Source: Aristolochia californica (Eukaryota; Streptophyta; Magnoliopsida; Piperales; Aristolochiaceae). Taken from it: DNA of 64,000 nucleotides. Shown here one piece after another: positions 23,627 through 33,127 of this stretch (the stretch's first letter is position 1; each line of letters starts with the position of its first letter). The notes below the pieces were generated by a model that searched no databases, had not been told where the DNA came from, and worked only from the letters and a program-made list of their open reading frames with translations. Location of the stretch: positions 60,189,314 to 60,253,313 of the forward strand of contig JARWKL010000001.1 in assembly GCA_029961685.1 (NCBI GenBank). The letters are read 5' to 3'. Both the position numbers and the translations under genes were made by a program.

Positions 23627-24323
23627 TTATGAAGATGAAGGTACAGCTGCTCCAGATGTACCAGTCAGACTACAAGAAGGCGTTTGTGCAGATGGTGGAA
23701 CATATATTCGAGCTCTTTTAAGTATTTCTGCAACAACCCAGTGCTTATTTTTGCTTAACGGTCTCGAATGATTCAATCTAACCTGCAAGAGCAAGTTCTA
23801 CAAATCACAACAGGAGGATTATCCCAATGTGCAACAAATTGACAAAGTCTACAGTCCCCTATGACAGTACACTAAATAGATTGTACACTAATATTTCTTC
23901 TCCTTATTTTTTAAGAAACTGAGCTGCCTGAGTACAAAATTAGAGATCTAATATCTGAGGAGGAAGGAGGGGTAACCTCTATATTGAACACAAACAACTA
24001 ATAACATCCGAAGATCACTGCCATCAAATAGTTCAATTCTCAGAAAAGTGCAACAGGCACAAAAACAAACTTAAGACAACTTAGTTGTAGCATAACGAAT
24101 GTAATACAATTTAACTGTAACAAAAGTTTTCAGAGAGGGAGAGAGAGGGAGGGTACTATACCCGATCTCCAATGTTACACTCATTGCTCTTGTCATGTGC
24201 CATGAATTTATTGGTTCTTTTGATGTAGCGATTGTAGATTTTGCAGTGGTAAAGATGATCCACAGCCACAACAACTGATTTCTGCATTTTGTTCGAGACA
24301 ACAATACCTAACACAGGCTTCAT
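23627..24323 (-). CDS. RPS17: Ribosomal protein uS17, mitochondrial type (two coding exons)
   Basis: Exon 1 (24162-24323) encodes [20 protein letters not shown]... and contains the uS17 signature region ([15 protein letters not shown]), ending NIGDR at donor gtatag. Exon 2 (23627-23782) continues with [20 protein letters not shown] and a Ser/Thr-rich C-terminal tail. Together they give 105 aa. uS17 is an OB-fold protein that binds 16S/18S-type rRNA in the small subunit. The bacterial-type sequence, the C-terminal extension and the absence of a plastid transit peptide fit the plant nuclear-encoded mitochondrial protein. The start is set by an in-frame TAG shortly upstream. A likely acceptor (CTGTTTAG, ending at 24357) and a donor at 25859 imply a 1.5 kb intron in the 5' UTR. 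Its upstream segment is duplicated in front of the SURF6 gene. Confidence 0.92.
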
Positions 24324-24582
24324 TGCTACTTTAATTTCAAGTTCACCCACCAAGAGCTAAACAGCCAGCCAAAAACTCTCACCCTTCCTGACAAGAGGTT
24401 TGACAGGGTTAGTAAACCACTTTCATTCAGACAGTTTCCCTTAAAAAAATAATTGTTGTGGATGATAATTGTCCGGGATCATTACTACGCGAAAAGAGGG
24501 AAAGCTTCCAAACTGAAATCCATATGTGGGAAAACTGAATATAGGTAAAACGAATATAGGTAATCGGTCTTCAAAGATTAGA

Positions 24583-26160
24583 AAAAAAGGATTGTGTTTG
24601 CTCTAATTGAGAGAGAGAGAGAGAGAGAGAGGTCCCTTTAATGCTAATAAAAACATTATATTCTAAAATATACAAAAAAACAAAATAATTAAGTATGGAT
24701 CTTTGGCTGACTTGTTGGCTAACCCGGGGGTTTCCCTTCAATCCCTTGTTGTAATAGGACACCCCTCTAGCTTGTATTTTGTAATTTTGTTCGCTAGCTT
24801 CAGCTTTGAATAAAGTTTGACTCTTTAAATTAATAAAAAAAACTAATTAATGAACCTCATATGAACAACCCAACTTAGAAAACCAGTAGCACTACTAATA
24901 CCGTGAGAATCTACTTCTAGCTATCAAAATTCAGTAAGATGAAACTTCCTAACATCCTGCAGTAGAACCCAAGAGAAATTGCAGATATCATCAAGCAGAA
25001 AGGCAAGGAAAAGAGGCCAGAGACACGGGTATGCTGCATTGAACTGTATCTTTTTTTTTATGACAGTATCAGTTGATCTAACAGGATTAATCAGAGAATT
25101 TGAAGAGCTAACAAAAAGAGAGAAACCAGAGATAGAGAACAACCTGCCACGTGTCACCATTCAATGGAACAGAGAATGATTGATGATGGATTCACAAGAA
25201 ATGTATGAAATATGGCAGAATTAGGAACATAAAATCTCTAGATACAAGAATCATACAGACAAAATTACATCCCAAGTCCAAACCATGGCAACACCGTAAG
25301 AAAACTGTCATTCCACTGAATGCATTAGCTCATTTGACTTGGCAAGCTCCAAATCAAGGGTGTGCTCTAAGGTTCTGAGACAATGAGATCTATATTTTTA
25401 AAGAGATTTTTTTAGCGAAATCATGAATGTAGCCCTCAGAGATCTAATCCACAGCCCTCACACACTAAGTAGCCCAGGAATCTCATGGATGAACACAATT
25501 ATCCTTCCACAAGCCCATTCAAAAATTTCACCTCAGTTCCTAACAGAAAAGAGTGTAAAGCACAGTTACACGACCAGCAACTCGGTCAGGTCAACTAAGA
25601 TTTGGGAGGGGTAGATTGGGTCGGGAGATCAGAGTCGCCCCATCTACTCTCAGTGAGGTCCCCCCAGCCTCACTGGGGCCAAGTCAGGTCCCGAGTCTGA
25701 ATCGTGTACTAGTGTAAAGTGCCAAAGACAAACTACACAAAACCTGAAAATTCAGAAAGCTTAATCATGCATATTTAACCAGAACCTGGAATTTCAGAAA
25801 CCCTAACCAAGCAAAAATCTAAAACTCTAAATCAAGTCAAAGAACAAACGTCATCTAACCTAAGGAAAGTTAAGGCCTTTCATTCCGAGAATCAAAAGAG
25901 GAACACGAAATCGGAAGGGATCGAAGAGAAGGGAATGGGGGGGATAACACAGTTTCGGTCCCTCCTTCCTCCTCCGCTATCTTCTCCCTTCCGTCTCTTA
26001 TCTTTCTTCTTCTCTCCCTTCGTCTCGAAATAATGAACCTACCCGAGCCCCCTTCTTCTTTCTCTTCTGCCTCTCTTTGCCCCTTGCCGATTTTCATTTT
26101 TAAACCTTTCCTTTGGATTTACCAAAATACCCTTCATTTGGATTTCTCCCTTATTCTACC
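24583..26160 (-). promoter_or_regulatory. Duplicated upstream segment A: uS17m promoter, 5' UTR exon and intron
   Basis: This stretch is homologous, in the same orientation, to 31385-33018. Shared landmarks are AAAGGATTGTGTTTGCTCTA, TAGCTTGTATTTTGTAATTT, AACATCCTGCAGTAGAACCC, CAGTGAGGTCCCCCCAGCCT, and a C/T-rich leader ending at a donor on the minus strand (CTTTCCTTAG then gttagatg, exon edge 25860). The leader (about 25860-26080) is probably the first, non-coding exon of the uS17m gene. A (GA)n tract at 24609-24632 is longer here than in the other copy. At 26160 the homology stops abruptly where an SGF29 fragment begins. Confidence 0.7.
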
Positions 26161-26580
26161 AATGTCCCGCATTATTCCTTTTCCTAAGAGAGGGGATCCT
26201 TCAAGTGCACCAGATTTCCCACATTGCAGACATGTTTTGGCAGTCTATACCAGTACCACTGCGTTATATAAAGCAACTGTAGTCAATCCACCTCGTAAGG
26301 TAATTACTTTTATCTATTCATGTTCTTAGTCAAAGTTATGAGCTGCCAGTGCCAGTGGTTGTAAATCGTTTCTACAAATTCACAGAGGAAGACTGATGAG
26401 TAAGTTATTTCTCTTGTTACTATGAGCATTCTACTCAGAGAACTATTTATGACTGAATTAGAGGACAGTTCTGTAGACATTTTACACTGCATGATATAAC
26501 TAAATAGAATGTACTTAATTATTTCTTACTCAAGACATTCATAAGTTGAGCTTGAAGATGCCTAATGTCGTGGCCACCTA
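26161..26580 (+). pseudogene. SGF29 3' fragment (inverted copy of 46190-47436)
   Basis: It starts exactly at the codons MSRIIPFPKRGDPS of SGF29 exon 7 and continues in frame through VLAVYTSTTALYKATVVNPP to the exon-7 donor. It then jumps past most of the next intron to the 14-nt microexon (AGGAAGACTGATGA, about 26384-26397) and the following intron. The last SGF29 exon is missing. Compared with the intact gene it carries substitutions (for example VYTST for VYPST). It is a non-functional piece, abutting segment A on the left and the RNase H-like fragment on the right. Confidence 0.85.
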
Positions 26581-26581
26581 G

Positions 26582-26803
26582 CTAAATGTAGGCACAATCA
26601 GCACTTTTCACTGTTGAATCAGAAATCCCCTCTGGTCCCAAATAAGAAAGTGGAATGTCTCCCTTGTAGTTGCTGAAGACACCACCGAAACCTGGTTGCC
26701 TTGGATTCCCTTTGGAGCACCCATCAAAGTTAAAGTTGAGTTTGATTTTCCCAACTCCCTGAGCATTCCAACTCACATCAGCAGACCTAGAGGAACTGGA
26801 CAT
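26582..26803 (-). pseudogene. RNase H-like domain fragment, copy 1
   Basis: A 73-codon frame contains GKIKLNFNFDGCSKGNPRQP followed by GFGGVFSNYKGDIPLSYLGP. This matches the beginning of the plant RNase H-like domain found in reverse transcriptases and in many stand-alone plant proteins (KLNxDGASKGNPGxAGxGGV). The later catalytic Glu/Asp region is absent, so no activity is expected. A second copy lies at 45381-45605 in the same relative position between MBD-like sequence and SGF29 sequence. The ATG (26801-26803) and its leader (CTTCTCTCTAGC) are conserved in both copies. Confidence 0.65.
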
Positions 26804-26849
26804 GCTAGAGAGAAGCCTCCAATTACTTCCAATCTGACTTTCTGAAAGG

Positions 26850-26995
26850 TCTCCTTTCCGAGTCTCTCCCTTCGTGGCTCAAACTGCATAAATGTCTTCT
26901 GATAAGGAGATAACTTTCATAGGTGAGTACATAGCATTGCTAAAAGGCATCGAAGAACAGGGAGTCAACCAAACCCCATTTTGAGGCAACTACTA
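26850..26995 (+). pseudogene. Partial N-terminal exon of the MBD-like family (copy X3)
   Basis: It contains ATGTCTTCTGATAAGGAG and reads MSSDKEITFIGEYIALLKGI then EEQGVNQTP. This resembles the N-terminal motif of the 44 kb gene (SERTITDEFIALL...EEVNQ). No MBD exon follows in this orientation. An inverted related copy is at about 37620-37900. Confidence 0.5.
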
Positions 26996-26999
26996 TTGT

Positions 27000-27390
27000 A
27001 ACTCCAAAAAGTGATTCTAAGATAGAATCACATTGAGTGTTAGTAGCGTTCTCTTGGGTCTAGTCGAAGAGAGGCATTTGGATGATCTTTCTCTTCTTCA
27101 ATCTCTCACAACAATGCTTTGAACTCATTCGTCGTAGTCCTCTTAAAATCCAAAGATATTTGTGCATTTCCAGTCACACAAGTAGAAAGTTTGAAAAGAA
27201 GACAAAGAATCGGTTAAAACGTCAACGAAGAGAAGCAAGGACAAAGAAGAAGTATTTGAAGTGTAATTCTTACAGGTATGCAACCATTGGAGTTCTAGTC
27301 AAATTCGTGTATTGTCCTTGTTTTAGATGGCAGACTCTCTCAAAAAAGAAAAGATTAATCTCTCTAAGTCCTAAAATGTTCCTTTGAGGA
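27000..27390 (-). pseudogene. Partial N-terminal exon of the MBD-like family (copy X2)
   Basis: On the minus strand it includes a promoter-like GCCATCTAAAACAAGGACAA block, then a T/C-rich leader, then a frame like TTNEFKALL. This is a degenerate version of the family N-terminus. It is about 85-90% similar by eye to 37225-37600 on the plus strand. The long open frame on the opposite (plus) strand is an antisense shadow of it. Confidence 0.45.
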
Positions 27391-27927
27391 TCTATCTATG
27401 TTGATTCCTAATATAAAAGTTCAAAAGAATAGTAAAACATGTTGCTTGAGTATTTATTTTTATCTCATTTGAATGGATGATCCCTCATAGACCAAATATA
27501 TCACAAAAATGTTTTCTAACGCAGGTAATTTTGCATGGTGGACAGGGCCTCATTATAGCAAAAGGTGCTGGGTTTCAAGAGCATATCTACCATAGTGGTG
27601 GTTGTCTACTGGATGGGAAATGTAAGATAGTGTTATAATTGGCAGTATTCATTGATGCAAGCACAAGGATAATTTGATTAAACAATCAAAGTAAAGGCAG
27701 ATGAAAGAAAAATATATTTTTTGTACATTTTAGACAAATAAACATGCAATACAACCTGACAAAAAACATAAAAATATTTCATTTAGTAACTCTTCATAGG
27801 TCTCTTTTTATTATATTAGATGGTACAGATGGAGAGCCTTTTCATGAATCTACAAAAACCCAGTTCTCGACTGGTAAATCTGCTGATGGTGGCTGACTCT
27901 GGTTGATTTGATCTATTTTTCGCCTTG

Positions 27928-28447
27928 TTAAGTTTCTATAAACTTCATTACTTCTCTTCTTGAACGGAACTTGTACCTGCGTCCAGGACTATAGTAGTAC
28001 TGCAACAATGGAAAAAAACTTCAGACTGTCAACATGAACTAATAATGAACAAAGCAATCAATGATTCAAATCTACAGTCATGGTGGCGCACTAGTGATAT
28101 ATCTTGTGAATTATTTTCCACACATTTCGGATTTCAAGGGTTGCTACCCCTAGTTTTAATTCAAACACAATAGTTACCCTATCGACTCTTCCTCTTGTTG
28201 TTCCGGTTGAACGGATTCTATGTTTCATTTCCCATCCAGCCGGCAGCGACAACGGTCTTGGTACTTCCAATTCATGGTCGTGTTCCCGGTAGGCCACTGG
28301 AGTAGCAGCCTCCAACCTCTCATGTTGGTCTCGGATTGGGTCAATCTCCTCTCTGCCAATACGCAAGGAACTTGCAGATTGATCATATGTGATTATTATC
28401 TCTGAATCAATGCTTGGAGCCCGAGGTTTAACAGGTGGGTCTAACAT
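27928..28447 (-). CDS. Small methyl-CpG-binding-domain (MBD)-like protein (copy X1)
   Basis: Two exons, 28178-28447 and 27928-27999, joined at donor gtaact and acceptor TGTTGCAG, give a 113-aa protein starting MLDPPVKPRAP. The C-terminal half is a recognisable MBD: LPAGWEMKHRIRSTGTTRGR, then VDRYYYSPGRRYKF and RSRREVMKFIET. It has the LPxGW opening, the D-YYYSP core and the FRSxxEVxxFIE helix of plant MBDs. Such domains bind DNA, often methylated CpG, in the nucleus; the ligand here is unknown. The longer family N-terminus upstream (QRTITDECIVLL) is cut off by an in-frame TAA at about 28455-28460, and translation stops just after FIET where copy Y1 reads on. So it may be a short functional protein or a decaying gene. 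It lies 3' to 3' with X3 sequence and near an RNase H-like piece. Confidence 0.55.
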
Positions 28448-28960
28448 GGTTTTTTAAGAATCCTCTGGAGTGGCAGAAACCGTAGTTATCTCAGAACCAC
28501 ATTCATGAATTGGAGTGGTATTATCCACAGGCGGTTGGTTGACCTCCTCACCTTCATCTATAACTCGGAGTAACACAATACATTCGTCTGTGATGGTCCT
28601 TTGAGAATCAGAATATGTTTCCGAAGCTCCAACCTTAGGAGGAGGTCAGACTTTCAAAAAAGAAGGCTAAGAGAAGGCTACAACGGATAGCCCAATGAAG
28701 AGAAGAAGAAGAAGGATTAGTAGTATATTTTGAAGGAGATGACTGTAGCCATTAGAGTTTTACTCAAGGTAAATATATAAGTGTGAAGAGTCACCTTGTT
28801 CATGCATGACCTGGTTTTAGATGGGGGTCAAGTCTATGAAACTGGAAGAGGGTCCATGGAGGATCTCATGTGATGCTCGACATAAATGTCATGGTGGCAG
28901 AAGAGCATTAGTACTTGGCAAATCTTTGCTAAATTTATCTCTTTGTCATTAATAACGAGA
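28448..28960 (-). promoter_or_regulatory. Upstream region of MBD-like copy X1, with broken N-terminal exon
   Basis: Read on the minus strand it holds GGTCATGCATGAACAAGGTG, a TATA-like CACTTATATATTTACC (about 28765-28780), then the sequence for the family N-terminus, which lacks an in-frame ATG and ends in TAA. The same order is conserved in the inverted copy at 35270-35720 and in part before the 44 kb gene. Confidence 0.5.
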
Positions 28961-29685
28961 TATTATTATTAATGTAAATATGCTCTATTTTTTTCTTGAT
29001 TTTTTAAAGGTTCGTAATACTAGTCAAATAATATGTTGATGGTGAGAAGTTTAATGCTGATGGTTCGGGCAAAGTAGTTAATGAACTTAAATTTCTTGTA
29101 TGATGTTAGACAAATATCATAGTCACAATATTTTACAATTAATAATTAAGAAAATGAGCTAAATTTAGTAAAGATTAGCAAACTAATGACCGAGCCTTTA
29201 AATTAAACGTTACAATTACAGAGCTCCAAATAAGGGGATACCAATCAGGTGCAGAGTGTGTGTAATAATCAACTAAAGGTTGTAGTAGAAACTATCGCTT
29301 CTCAATGCAAAGGCAAAGGGCTCCTACATTAAAGTTTCCCATTTGTAGAAATATAGTTTTAGTCTAATTTAATTAGATAGTAAAGTTAAATCAAGAATGA
29401 CTTTGAAGGATAAGTGAGGACTCCTGGTGAACCAGTTAGAGTCGCAGCTCCACCACCACCACCACCTTAGCTCCTCTCAAGTCATTCATGCAAACGGGGA
29501 TACAACAATTGCAAGCTTGCAATTGATATGTTCAACTTGGATAACCAATGACCATATTAATTACGAACAAAATACAACAATATGTGATTCTGCCAGCAGA
29601 GTGCGGACTTGGTCGGTGGCAAACACCTCAATTCTCAACTAAAAGGATTAAAAAAGGGTAAACAAGTTCAGTGGGGAAAAGCACC
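28961..29685. other. Intergenic and 3' flank of the SURF6 gene
   Basis: AT-rich; nothing recognised. A CAC/ACC patch near 29448-29466 makes a poly-His-like frame of no significance. Confidence 0.4.
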
Positions 29686-30690
29686 TTATGAAGCATTGAT
29701 AAATCCTTCTTTACGACCTTCAAAACCTGGCCGCATCAGTTTCTTCTCCCTCTTTGCAATCTTCCGCATTTTCTTGTCTTGAACCCTCTCAGCTATATGC
29801 CCCTTCCTCGTCTGTTGCTTCTCCTCCTTTCGTTTCTGTACATTCTCTATCCTTTCCTTCCACTTCTCAGTACTTTTCTTCTGCTTTCTCTTCTCCTTCT
29901 TAAGGCTCTGCTTAACCAACTTTGGATCATCATGAACCTTGACCCCCATAGCCCTACTTGTAGCTGCTTCCCAAGAATGCTTCTTTCTTACAATCTCCCC
30001 TCTCTCCTCATCCTTCTTTGCCTCCTCAAGTTTCTGTGCCTTCTCAAGGACCTTCATCTTCGAAAGCTTCCTCTTTTTCTTCATAGACTCATCTTCATTC
30101 CCAATCTTCACCACACCAAATTCAAGACTTACTGGAATTTCATTTTCCTTTCTCTTTGGCAAATTTACTGGATTTTTGGGTTTCAGTGCCTCATCTTCCA
30201 ATTCATCATGCTTGCGCTTACCCTTGTCCATATTTTTCTTCTTCTCTGCCTTGTCTTTGTTCTCAGCTCTGGGAGCTCGTCCCTCACTGAGCTCTTTCAC
30301 TTTTTGGTGGTATCGTGCCCTGAGTTCTTCGTATGTTAGAGAATGAGTCTTGTTTAATGGGTGTTCAACATTCTCATCATTCTCAAGTGCATCATCATCT
30401 GCCAATGGTTTTCCCTCCTCAACTTCAACTCTTCTCTTAAGCAATTCCAGAGTAGTAGTAGATTTTTCAGGATCAAGACGTGCTCGCCGGGCTTTTTTCG
30501 TGTTCTCACGTGATTCCTTCTTGGCCGATGCTTTGGCAGCTTTGCTCAAGCCTTGATACCATACTTTCTCTTTGTCCTCAATAGGAAGGTAGAATTTTGC
30601 AGGGATAAGCTCAACCAACTTGTCAAAGAAGATGGAGTGATCTTCAATTAGGGCTTTGAGGTCAAGAGATTTCTTTGTCTTCTTCGTCAT
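29686..30690 (-). CDS. SURF6: SURF6/Rrp14 family nucleolar ribosome-biogenesis protein
   Basis: An intronless CDS of 334 aa starting MTKKTKKSLDLKALIEDHSI. The N-terminal 70 residues match the Rrp14 N-terminal domain (FFDKLVELIPAKFYLP, then KVWYQGLSKAAKASAKKESR). Residues about 150-330 are the Lys/Glu-rich SURF6 domain: RARYHQKVKEL, FGVVKIGNEDE, HSWEAATSRAMGVKVHDDPK, LLKKSLKKEKRKQ-like helices and MRPGFEGRK near the end. The family acts in pre-rRNA processing and 60S (and 40S) assembly in the nucleolus. An upstream in-frame ATG would add 22 hydrophobic residues. I prefer the internal start because the family begins this way and the bases just before it (CACACTGAAG) form a plausible acceptor for a 5' UTR intron reaching the donor at 32737. 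Opposite-strand open frames at 29779-30346 are antisense shadows. Confidence 0.92.
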   Translation of the reverse strand: MTKKTKKSLDLKALIEDHSIFFDKLVELIPAKFYLPIEDKEKVWYQGLSKAAKASAKKESRENTKKARRARLDPEKSTTTLELLKRRVEVEEGKPLADDDALENDENVEHPLNKTHSLTYEELRARYHQKVKELSEGRAPRAENKDKAEKKKNMDKGKRKHDELEDEALKPKNPVNLPKRKENEIPVSLEFGVVKIGNEDESMKKKRKLSKMKVLEKAQKLEEAKKDEERGEIVRKKHSWEAATSRAMGVKVHDDPKLVKQSLKKEKRKQKKSTEKWKERIENVQKRKEEKQQTRKGHIAERVQDKKMRKIAKREKKLMRPGFEGRKEGFINAS

Positions 30691-31384
30691 CTTCAGTGTG
30701 AAGATAACCACCCAAAATTGAAGAGGGAGTATTACTCTCTGATAATAAAAATTCAACAGTCAAACAGAGGATCGAGAATTATCAAAAAGAGCAAATAAGT
30801 CATAATCCTGTCTCCACAAACTTAAAAATGCCAAAAACCAAAGAAGTTGCGATCATGCACTTAATTAGCTACAACGGGTTAACAGAGAAGATCTCTACAA
30901 ATAATACTCCCAGATTCTCTCCACAGGGATCAAATAAAAGTAAGAATTTTTTTACTTCAAAATTAAAAGTATTAGGAACAAAAAATATTTGGTAAGTTTG
31001 TGGTAAACATAAACATGGGCAGATAGCATGCAACCATTTTTTTTCTGAAAAGAAATCCGTCCGGTGAATCCTCTCAAACAAATCCGATTTTGTTTGTGAT
31101 TTATACAATTTACTTAACTAATCAAGCTTCTCTCACTTATTTTGGTAAACCATCTTGACTGATGTCGTATCAACTACCACTATAGGCCAATTATTAAGAA
31201 ATACAATTAAGAATGCTCAATCAATGTTATATTCACAATAATAATATCAAAAGTGCTAAATGAAAAATAACTTGCCTGATCACAACAATGAAATTTTTTT
31301 GAATGTGTTGACAATCAAACACCTTTCATGCCTCTTTTGTTGAAAACATTGAGAGATTGAAACGGCGCATGTTGCCATTAATAA

Positions 31385-33018
31385 AAAAAAAAGGATTGTG
31401 TTTGCTCTAATTGAGACAGAGAAAGAGGCCTCTTCAATGCTAATAAAAACATAATATTCTAAAATATGCATCCAAACAACAGAATAACAAAGTAATGAAT
31501 TTTTTTGGAACAATGTCCCAACATCAGCCAATCATTTGACCAACTTGTTGGCCAATCAGGGAGTTCGTTATAACAAGACACTCCCCTAGCTTGTATTTTG
31601 TAATTTTGTTCTCTAGATTCAACTTTGAATAAAATTTGCCCCTTTAAATTTATAGAAAAAAAACTAATTAATGAATCTTAATTAAACAGCCCAGCTTAGA
31701 GAACCAGCAGCACTACTAATACCGTGAAAATCTACTTCTAGTTATCAATTCAGTAAGATGAAACTTCCTAACATCCTGCAGTAGAACCCAAGAGAAATTG
31801 CAGATATCATCAAGCAGAAAGACAAGGAAAACAGGTCAGAGACACTGGTATGTTGCATTGAACTGTATCTTTTTTTTATTTTTTATGACAGTATCCGTTC
31901 ATCTATCAGGATTAAGCACAGAATTTTAAGAGCTAACAAAAAGAGAGAAACCAGGGATACGAGAACAACCTGCCACATATCACCATTCAATGGAACTGAG
32001 AATAATTGTTGGCGGATTCACAAAAAATTTATAAAAAATGCAGAATTAGGAACATAAAATCTCTAAATATAAGAATCAACAGGCAACATATCATCCCAAG
32101 TCCAAATCATGGCAATACTGCAAGAAAACTGTCATTCCGCTAAATGCATTAGCTCATTTGACTTGGCATAAAAACAAGAACACTCTATCTCCGAATCAAG
32201 GATGCTCTAAGGTTCTGAGACAATGAGATCTATATTCGTAAAGAGAATTTTTAGCAAAAACATGAATGTAGCCCTCAGTAGATCTAATCCACTTCCTTCA
32301 CGCACTAAGTAGCCGAGGAATCCCATGGATGAGCACAATTATCCATTCCACAAGCCCATGCAAAAATTTCACCTTAGTTCCTAACAGAAAAGAGTGTAAA
32401 GCACGATTACACGACCAGTAACTCGGTCAGGTCAACTCAGATTTGGGAGGAGCAGATTGGATCAGGGGGTCAGAGTCGCCCCATCTACTCTCAGTGAGGT
32501 CCCCCCAGCCTCACTGAGGCCAAGTTAGGTCCCGAGTCTGAATCGTGTACTGGTGTAAAGTGCCAAACACAAACTACACAAAACCTGAAAATTCAGAAAG
32601 CTTAATCCTGCATAATTTATTTCAAGCCCTCAATTTTCAATAATCCTGCAATAAAACCTGAACCTGGAATTTCAGAAACCCTAACCAAGCAAAAATCTAA
32701 AACTCTAAATCCAGTGAAAGAACAAACGTCATCTAACCTAAGGAAAGCTAAGGCGAAATCAGAAGGGGTTGAAGAGGAGGGAAAGGGGGGATAACACAGT
32801 TTCGGACTTACCACTTTCCTCCTCTCCTTCTTCCTTCCGTCTCAACCTTTCTCTCTATCTTTCTTCTTCTCTCCCTTCCTCTCGAAATAATGAACCTACC
32901 GGAGCCCCCTTTTTCTTTCTTTTCTACGTCTCCTCTTTCCCCCTTCCCGATTTTCATTTTGAAACCCTTCCTCCGGATTTACCAAAATACCCTTCTCTTT
33001 ATCTCTTATTCTACCACT
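31385..33018 (-). promoter_or_regulatory. Duplicated upstream segment B: SURF6 promoter, 5' UTR exon and intron
   Basis: Homologous to segment A (24583-26160) along its whole length. On the minus strand it supplies a C/T-rich leader (about 32738-32960) ending at CTTTCCTTAG then gttagatg, the same donor as in A. It lies about 0.7 kb beyond the SURF6 start codon, so the inferred 5' UTR intron runs from 32737 to about 30691. Differences from A are scattered substitutions and small indels. Open frames inside (for example 31280-31531) are intron sequence. Confidence 0.7.
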
Positions 33019-33127
33019 ACCCTAGCGAAATGTAACAAAATATGTCAAAAAAATATAATGCAATAATTAATGTCACTTGATCAAAAGAGGTTCTTAATCT
33101 TTAGTATGTGGAAACCATATGCAAGGG

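Noticed and set aside
24571..24762. Frame with a match at 31280-31531, suggesting a conserved peptide.
   Set aside because: It lies in the 5' UTR intron of the duplicated segments A and B; similarity reflects the duplication, and the peptides diverge by frameshift.
27082..27387. A 101-codon plus-strand frame closely similar to a minus-strand frame at 37234-37545, looking like a conserved small protein.
   Set aside because: Both are antisense to the N-terminal exon of the MBD-like family; the conservation comes from the inverted duplication, and the composition (KKxxKNRLK) is that of a reversed leader.
29779..30556. Long plus-strand open frames (up to 186 codons, Leu/Phe/Ser-rich).
   Set aside because: They are exact antisense of the Lys/Glu-rich SURF6 coding sequence, whose codons read as Leu/Phe/Ser on the other strand.
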